Assembly (NCBI RefSeq): GCF_044239695.1
Contig: NZ_JBIIAW010000096.1
Location: 1-10,593 of the forward strand
Origin: Pseudolysinimonas_A sp044239695
Lineage (GTDB): Bacteria > Actinomycetota > Actinomycetes > Actinomycetales > Microbacteriaceae
Length of the DNA: 10,593 nt
Direction of reading: 5' to 3'
In this document: positions 6,242 to 10,593 of the stretch, one piece after another
Numbering within the stretch: the first letter of the stretch is position 1
How the letters are laid out: each line of letters starts with the position of its first letter
Translations under genes and position numbers: made by a program
Notes under the pieces: model-generated
The model's database searches: none
What the model saw: only the letters and a program-made list of their open reading frames with translations
What the model was told of the DNA's origin: nothing

Positions 6242-7563
6242 CCGGTATCCTCGAGCGCTGGGACTTCGCGCACGCGCGCTACCTCGAGCGTGACGACGAG
6301 CTCCGCGCCGTCATCACCTGGGACGACGCCTCGCGCGAGCGTGCCGTCGAGCTCGAACGGTCCGAATCGCGCGGCCCGCTCCATGGCGTGCTCGTCGGCG
6401 TGAAGGACAACATCGACACCGCTCGCCTTCGCACGACGGCCGGCTCCGCGATCCTCGACCAGAACGTGCCCGACTCCGACGCCACGGTCGTGCGCAGACT
6501 ACGCGCGGCCGGAGCCGTCGTGGTCGCCAAGCTCAACCTCGCCGAGTTCGCGTGGGGCGGCACCACGCAGAACCGGGTCTACGGGTCCTGCCGCAATCCC
6601 TGGGACACCGACCGCATCCCCGGCGGCTCGAGCGGCGGATCGGGCGCCGCGCTGATCGCCGGCTACTGCGACCTCGCGCTCGGTACCGATACCGGTGCCT
6701 CGGTTCGGCTCCCGGCCTCGGTGAACGGCGTTCTCGGGCTCCGCCCGACCTTCGGCTCGGTCTCGAACCACGGCGTGTTCCCGACGGCTTTGACGCAGGA
6801 CACCGTCGGCGCGATGGGTCGGACGGCCGCCGAGACCGCCCGACTCGCCGCCGTGATCGCGGGCTACGATCCGGCTGATCCGAACTCGACGAACGAGGTC
6901 TTCGAACCGGCGGATGCGCGACTCGGACAGGACACCGACGGTCTTCGAGTGGGTGTGCCCGAGTCCTTCTTCTTCGACGACCTCGATCCGGGCGTCGCGG
7001 CCCGGGTCGAGGAGTTCCTCACCTGGCTGCCCCGAGCCGGCACGGTCGTCGTTCCGGTCGCCGACTTCCAGCAGGCAGAGGCGTTCCGGCACTGGTCGAC
7101 GATCGTTCCCGCCGAAGGCGCGGCCCATCACGAGGACCGTCTGCGCGCCCGCGCCGACGACTACTCGGAGGACGTGCGCGGTCGCCTGCGGGCCGGCCTG
7201 GAGATCACAGGGCCGGAGCTGGCGCGCTCCCTCGCGTGGCGCCGCGCCTACCGACGGCGCCTCGCGCTCGTACTGGACGACCTCGACCTGATCGTGAGTC
7301 CGACGGTCGCGGCGGACGTGCCCCCGATCATCGGCACCGATTCGCGTGCTCAGACGGCGGCCCTCGGCGCGATCACCTACCCCTGGGCCCTGCACGATGG
7401 CCCGACCCTCAACCTCCCGATCGGACTCCACCCCGTCTCGGGGCTGCCGGTCGGGATGGCGCTGACGGCGGCACGCGGACGCGAGTCGACGCTCTTCCAG
7501 GTGGCCGATCGCTATCAGCGTGACACCGACTGGCACACCCTCACCCCGCACCGCTACCCGTGA
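6238..7563 (+). CDS. Amidase-signature family hydrolase
   Basis: A 441-residue amidase-signature enzyme, hydrolysing a linear amide (or carbamoyl/allophanate-like bond) to carboxylate and ammonia. The Ser-cisSer-Lys triad is visible: Lys56 in GVKDNID, cis-Ser131 in GGSSGGSG (129-136) and nucleophile Ser155 in GTDTGASVRLPAS (149-161). The spacings (75 and 24 residues) equal those of the fatty acid amide hydrolase triad. The usual DTGGS is DTGAS here, placing Ala next to the nucleophile. After this come GVLGLRPTFG and a conserved C-terminal half ending near LPIGLHPVSGLPVGMAL. I chose the GTG at 6238 because it forms a GTGA overlap with the permease stop, but there is no strong ribosome site and the frame stays open upstream with amidase-like sequence from about 6181. 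A start at CTG 6202 or further up is possible. It lies directly before the hydantoinase-like gene, suggesting consecutive steps. Confidence 0.9.
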   Translation: MTGILERWDFAHARYLERDDELRAVITWDDASRERAVELERSESRGPLHGVLVGVKDNIDTARLRTTAGSAILDQNVPDSDATVVRRLRAAGAVVVAKLNLAEFAWGGTTQNRVYGSCRNPWDTDRIPGGSSGGSGAALIAGYCDLALGTDTGASVRLPASVNGVLGLRPTFGSVSNHGVFPTALTQDTVGAMGRTAAETARLAAVIAGYDPADPNSTNEVFEPADARLGQDTDGLRVGVPESFFFDDLDPGVAARVEEFLTWLPRAGTVVVPVADFQQAEAFRHWSTIVPAEGAAHHEDRLRARADDYSEDVRGRLRAGLEITGPELARSLAWRRAYRRRLALVLDDLDLIVSPTVAADVPPIIGTDSRAQTAALGAITYPWALHDGPTLNLPIGLHPVSGLPVGMALTAARGRESTLFQVADRYQRDTDWHTLTPHRYP

Positions 7564-7567
7564 ACAC

Positions 7568-7573
7568 GGAGGA
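7568..7573 (+). promoter_or_regulatory. Ribosome binding site of the hydantoinase-like gene
   Basis: GGAGGA lies six bases before the GTG at 7580. The same frame is open further upstream, but this strong site and the usual VYDLIITNGRV beginning decide for the GTG. Confidence 0.85.
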
Positions 7574-7579
7574 CGACAC

Positions 7580-8983
7580 GTGTACGACTTGATCATCACC
7601 AACGGGCGGGTGGCGTCCGAACATGACGTGCTGCCGCTGGACATTGCGGTGCACGGCGAGAGGATCGTCGCGCTCGGGGTTCGCGGACAGTTCGAGGACG
7701 TCGGAGCCGTGCGGGTGATCGACGCCGCCGGAACGTACGTGGTGCCCGGGGGGATCGATCCGCACGTGCACTTCGATCTCGCGATGTCGGAGACGATGGT
7801 CGCTCAGCGACCAGGGCCTGGGTCGCGGGCGGCGCTTCATGGCGGCACCACGACCTACATCGACTTCGCGTATGGCGGCGACAACCACGACCTCGTGGCA
7901 ACCGTTCAGGACAAGATCGAGGCCACCGGTGCCGCTCGCCCGCACGCCGACTTCGCCCTCCACGCGATGATGACGGGCGACTTCCCCCTGAGCACGGCCG
8001 AGCAGATCCGCGAGGTCATCAGTGGCGGCGTGGTGTCGTTCAAGTTGTTCACGACGTTCAGCGGCAGCGAAACCGTCGGCGGCGTGATGAGCGACGACGG
8101 CCGCATCTACTCCGCCATGCTCGAGACCGAACGCCACGGCGGCATCACGATGGTGCACTGCGAGGACGAGTGCCTCATCGACTGGCATGTCAGGAAGTTC
8201 ACGGCCGAAGGAAAGACGCACTTCTCGCACATCCATGAGGCGCGTCCCGCACTCGCGGAGGAGTCGGCGGTGCGCCGCATGGTGCACTTGGCGCGCCGCA
8301 CCGGCTCGCCGCTCTACATCGTGCACGTCTCGGCGCGCGAGTCGATCGAAGCGATCACCGAGGGCCGCGAGAGGGGGGTGGATGTCGTCGCCGAGGTGCT
8401 TCACTCGAATCTGATCTGGGATCCCTCCCACTACCTGCTGCCGCAGGGCGGGCGCTACATGAACTACCCGCCGAACCGCACGATCGAGCACCGCGATGAG
8501 CTGTGGTCGGCGCTCGCCGACGGTCGTGCCCACACACTGGCTAGCGACGACTACACCGTAAAGCTCGGGCCGAAACTCACCGGGACGACGATCGACAATA
8601 TCGGCGGCGGAACGAACAGTGTCGAGACCCGCATGGCGGTCTTCTGGTCGGAGGGGGTGTCGGCGCGCGACATGTCGGTCACGAGATTCGTCGAACTGAC
8701 TGCCGCGGCCCCGGCGAAGCTGTTCGGGATCTACGGCAAGAAGGGCGTTCTGCGTCCCGGCGCGGACGCCGACATCGTACTGTTCGACCCCGATCGCCGA
8801 CACACCTTCCGGCAGGACGAGAACCTGCACTCCGACTGCGACTACAGCAATTGGGACGGCTGGGAGGTGCACGGGTTCCCCGTCACCACGATCCTGCGCG
8901 GCCATGTGATGGTGCACGAGGGCGAGTGGGTCGGCCCAGAGGGCATCGGCCAGTTCGTTCCCGGCTCCACCCCGCAGCTCTGA
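7580..8983 (+). CDS. Hydantoinase/dihydropyrimidinase-family cyclic amidohydrolase
   Basis: A 467-residue amidohydrolase-superfamily enzyme of the hydantoinase/dihydropyrimidinase type, which opens cyclic amides or imides by attack of a metal-bound hydroxide. All binuclear-metal ligands are recognisable: H62 and H64 in GIDPHVHFD, the carbamylated-lysine position K155 in SFKLF, H193 in MVHCED, H249 in IVHVS and D323 in ASDD. The N-terminal LIITNGRV strand and the C-terminal GVLRPGADADIVLFDP strand form the usual small beta domain. Departures from well-known dihydropyrimidinases: the active-site Tyr five residues after the Lys is Phe160, and the usual SDHCPF segment is SDDYTV (322-327). The substrate may thus differ from hydantoin or dihydrouracil. 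Length is normal. It starts 16 bases after the amidase stop, and no M20-type carbamoylase follows. Confidence 0.88.
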   Translation: MYDLIITNGRVASEHDVLPLDIAVHGERIVALGVRGQFEDVGAVRVIDAAGTYVVPGGIDPHVHFDLAMSETMVAQRPGPGSRAALHGGTTTYIDFAYGGDNHDLVATVQDKIEATGAARPHADFALHAMMTGDFPLSTAEQIREVISGGVVSFKLFTTFSGSETVGGVMSDDGRIYSAMLETERHGGITMVHCEDECLIDWHVRKFTAEGKTHFSHIHEARPALAEESAVRRMVHLARRTGSPLYIVHVSARESIEAITEGRERGVDVVAEVLHSNLIWDPSHYLLPQGGRYMNYPPNRTIEHRDELWSALADGRAHTLASDDYTVKLGPKLTGTTIDNIGGGTNSVETRMAVFWSEGVSARDMSVTRFVELTAAAPAKLFGIYGKKGVLRPGADADIVLFDPDRRHTFRQDENLHSDCDYSNWDGWEVHGFPVTTILRGHVMVHEGEWVGPEGIGQFVPGSTPQL

Positions 8984-9018
8984 GAACTTCAAAGATTCGA
9001 CGAAGAGAAAGACACGAC

Positions 9019-10050
9019 ATGAAGGCGATGGTGTTCCGCGAGTTCGGCGGCCCGGAGGTACTGAAGCTGGAAGAGCTTCCCGATCCGGTGGCCGGTCCCG
9101 GCGAGGTGGTGGTCGATCTCAAGGCGACGGCCCTCAACCACGTAGACATCGACGTGCGCGACGGCGTCTCGCGCTTCGACTTCCGGATGCCGCACACGCT
9201 GGGGCTGGAAGGCGCGGGTGTCATCTCTCAGGTCGGCGACGGGGTGGATCCAGGGCGGCTCGGGGAGCGCGTCGCCGTCTCCTACATCCGCACCTGCGGG
9301 CAGTGCGAGTGGTGTCTCCGCGGGATGGAGAACATCTGCGTGAACCGGAAGCTGCTCGGTGAGCACGTGCCGGGAACCTACGCCCAGAAGATCCTGACCC
9401 CGGCCGACCACTGTCTTCGCCTGCCTGACACCGTGGGGTTCGCCGAGGCGGCCGCGACGCTGAGCGCCTTCGGCACGGCGTGGCATGCCCTCATGACGCG
9501 CGCCGAACTCAAGCTCGGCGAGACGGTGCTCATCCACTCGATCGGCAGCGGGGTCGCCTCGGCGGCTCTGCAGATCTGCAAGGCGGCGGGGGCGACCGTG
9601 ATCGGCACGGCGAGCCGCGATGACAAACTCGCGCTCGCGACCGCCGACGGCGCCGACCACGTCATCAACTACACCACGACGGATGTGCGCACCGCGGTCG
9701 AGGAGATCACCGGTGGTCGCGGGGTCGAGCTCGTCTTCGATGTCGTCGGCGGGCAGGCCTTCGTCGACTCGATGTTCATGCTGCGCCCCTACGGACGGCT
9801 CGTGTCGATCGGCGCGCACGCCGGCGAGGTGGTGCCGTTCGACATCATCGAGTTCTTCCGGCGCCAGATCTCGTACATCTCGTCGCACACGCAGACGCGA
9901 GACGAGATGCGGACGGTGCTCGACCTCGTCGGTCGAGGTGTGCTGCGCCCGCGGATCAACTCGCGCTACCCGCTCGAACGGGCCGGGGAAGGGCACGTGG
10001 AGCTGGTCGCCCGCACGGCGTACGGCAAGATCATCCTCGACATCGACTGA
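9019..10050 (+). CDS. Zinc-lobe MDR-family oxidoreductase (quinone oxidoreductase-like)
   Basis: A 343-residue medium-chain dehydrogenase/reductase. It begins with MKAMVFREFGGPEVLKLEE, the usual start of quinone-oxidoreductase-like members, and has NHVDIDVRDG (40-49). A four-cysteine structural zinc lobe is clear: C93, C96, C99 and C107 in CGQCEWCLRGMENIC. The GHE that binds catalytic zinc in alcohol dehydrogenases is GLE here (62-64), and the first catalytic Cys position is in NHVD, so catalytic zinc is probably absent. The cofactor fold shows GSGVASAALQICKAAGA (176-192), suggesting NADP(H) or NAD(H). Likely role: reduction of an activated double bond or carbonyl, or oxidation of an alcohol, in the same pathway. 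The start follows a weak purine-rich AAGAGAAAG, 35 bases after the preceding stop. It is the last gene of the run. Confidence 0.88.
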   Translation: MKAMVFREFGGPEVLKLEELPDPVAGPGEVVVDLKATALNHVDIDVRDGVSRFDFRMPHTLGLEGAGVISQVGDGVDPGRLGERVAVSYIRTCGQCEWCLRGMENICVNRKLLGEHVPGTYAQKILTPADHCLRLPDTVGFAEAAATLSAFGTAWHALMTRAELKLGETVLIHSIGSGVASAALQICKAAGATVIGTASRDDKLALATADGADHVINYTTTDVRTAVEEITGGRGVELVFDVVGGQAFVDSMFMLRPYGRLVSIGAHAGEVVPFDIIEFFRRQISYISSHTQTRDEMRTVLDLVGRGVLRPRINSRYPLERAGEGHVELVARTAYGKIILDID

Positions 10051-10055
10051 CGGCG

Positions 10056-10069
10056 GGCTGACCTCAGCC
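10056..10069. terminator. Short inverted repeat between convergent genes
   Basis: GGCTGACCTCAGCC is a perfect palindrome with a two-base centre (or a five-pair stem with loop ACCT). It lies right after the operon stop and covers the stop of the facing gene. There is no T-run on either side and the stem is short, so a two-way terminator is only a possibility. Confidence 0.25.
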
Positions 10070-10593
10070 GAGCTTCAGCTGGATGACGGTGTGGGCGGCG
10101 ATCGCCCGCATCCGAGGGGCGTCGTCGGAGTGCGTGGCGATCGCCAGGGCCAGGCCGGCGGCCCAGGCGCGAGCGCGTCGCCAGACGTCGGCGTCGTAGT
10201 CGCCGTCGGCGCTGAGTCGTTCGACGAAGCGCGCGCGGCCTTCGGGGCCGAACCCCATCCAGGCGACCGCGAGGTCGGTGGCCGGATCGCCGGCGCTCAG
10301 GTCGCCGAAGTCCAGCAGCGCCGCGAGGGTGCCCCGCTCCTCGTCGACGATGCTGTTCGCCGGGTGCGGGTCGCCGTGCACCCACACCGCGGACCCGGGG
10401 TAGATCTCGGCGTCGAGGCCGTCGGCGAGGGCGCGGTCGATCGCCGCCCGCTCCGCACGCCCGAGGCGGGCCCGCGACCGGTAGCCCGCCCAGGTCGCAC
10501 TGCGGGCGACGAGCGGAACCGCTCGCACCGGGTTGTGCGGGGCGGAGGGGGGCGCGGGCCGGTGCAGGGCGAGCAGGGCGTCCGCGTAGGAGT
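10064..10593 (-). CDS. Aminoglycoside phosphotransferase (APH)-family kinase, 5'-truncated
   Basis: The C-terminal 175 residues of an APH-family phosphotransferase, facing the operon; its N-terminal half lies beyond the window edge. The catalytic loop VHGDPHPANSIV (about 10346-10381) has the family HGDxHxxN pattern with the catalytic Asp and metal-binding Asn. LLDFGDLSAGDPATDLA follows (about 10262-10318) with the DFG-type metal-binding Asp. A GTG at 10528 could look like a start, but the frame remains open and APH-like (a LLALHRPAPP stretch) to the edge, so the gene is longer. The family includes antibiotic kinases as well as many sugar, choline and homoserine kinases; nothing here shows resistance. 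It is transcribed separately and is probably unrelated to the operon. Confidence 0.85.
   Translation of the reverse strand, partial: SYADALLALHRPAPPSAPHNPVRAVPLVARSATWAGYRSRARLGRAERAAIDRALADGLDAEIYPGSAVWVHGDPHPANSIVDEERGTLAALLDFGDLSAGDPATDLAVAWMGFGPEGRARFVERLSADGDYDADVWRRARAWAAGLALAIATHSDDAPRMRAIAAHTVIQLKLG

Noticed and set aside
6499..7644. A 381-codon open frame on the minus strand opposite the amidase
   Set aside because: No family features; the plus-strand frame carries a full amidase triad.
7541..8992. A 483-codon open frame on the minus strand
   Set aside because: It mirrors the hydantoinase-like gene, is rich in Arg, Val, Asp and His, and has no known motif.
10064..10593. Antibiotic resistance gene
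   Set aside because: The APH fold is shared by many metabolic kinases; the visible half has generic motifs only and no mobile element is nearby.
1..10593. CRISPR array, tRNA, rRNA, insertion sequence, riboswitch
   Set aside because: The window is almost fully coding with gaps under 40 bases. I saw no spaced direct repeats, transposase gene, terminal inverted repeats or tRNA-like folding.

Overview
The window is GC-rich throughout, with GTG starts, ATGA/GTGA stop-start overlaps and purine-rich Shine-Dalgarno sites. This suggests an actinobacterium. A Microbacteriaceae-like host is plausible, but I infer that from style only. No tRNA, rRNA, CRISPR array, insertion sequence or origin was seen, and no gap between genes exceeds about 40 bases.

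Layout: bases 1-10050 are one tight run of same-strand genes that reads as a single operon. The order is: the end of an IclR-type regulator (its stop overlaps the next start); an isocitrate lyase/PEP mutase superfamily lyase; a DUF6282-type metal-dependent hydrolase; a carboxymuconolactone-decarboxylase-like protein; a complete CUT2 (ribose/galactose-type) ABC importer made of a lipoprotein binding protein, a double-domain ATPase and a permease; an amidase-signature hydrolase; a hydantoinase/dihydropyrimidinase-family cyclic amidohydrolase; and a zinc-lobe MDR oxidoreductase. A convergent gene on the minus strand, an aminoglycoside-phosphotransferase-family kinase cut by the window edge, closes the region.

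Working together (inference): the importer brings in a small molecule, the hydantoinase-like enzyme opens a cyclic amide or imide, and the amidase removes the resulting linear amide. The MDR enzyme, the CMD-like protein and the DUF6282 protein would process the carbon skeleton, and the lyase would cut a C-C bond to give central metabolites. An IclR regulator in the same transcript fits an inducible catabolic operon. No substrate can be named from sequence. This gene combination is not one I recognise as a described pathway, so the operon as a whole is the main candidate for something new.

Points of detail worth attention: the binding protein reads through a TTA codon (the only TTA I found on the plus strand) exactly where a stop would be expected, adding a proline/arginine tail that looks like untranslated leader. 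The hydantoinase-like enzyme keeps all metal ligands but has Phe at the usual active-site Tyr and an unusual DDYTV motif. The amidase reading frame stays open, with amidase-like sequence, into the end of the permease gene. The ABC ATPase has one intact and one degenerate ATP site.
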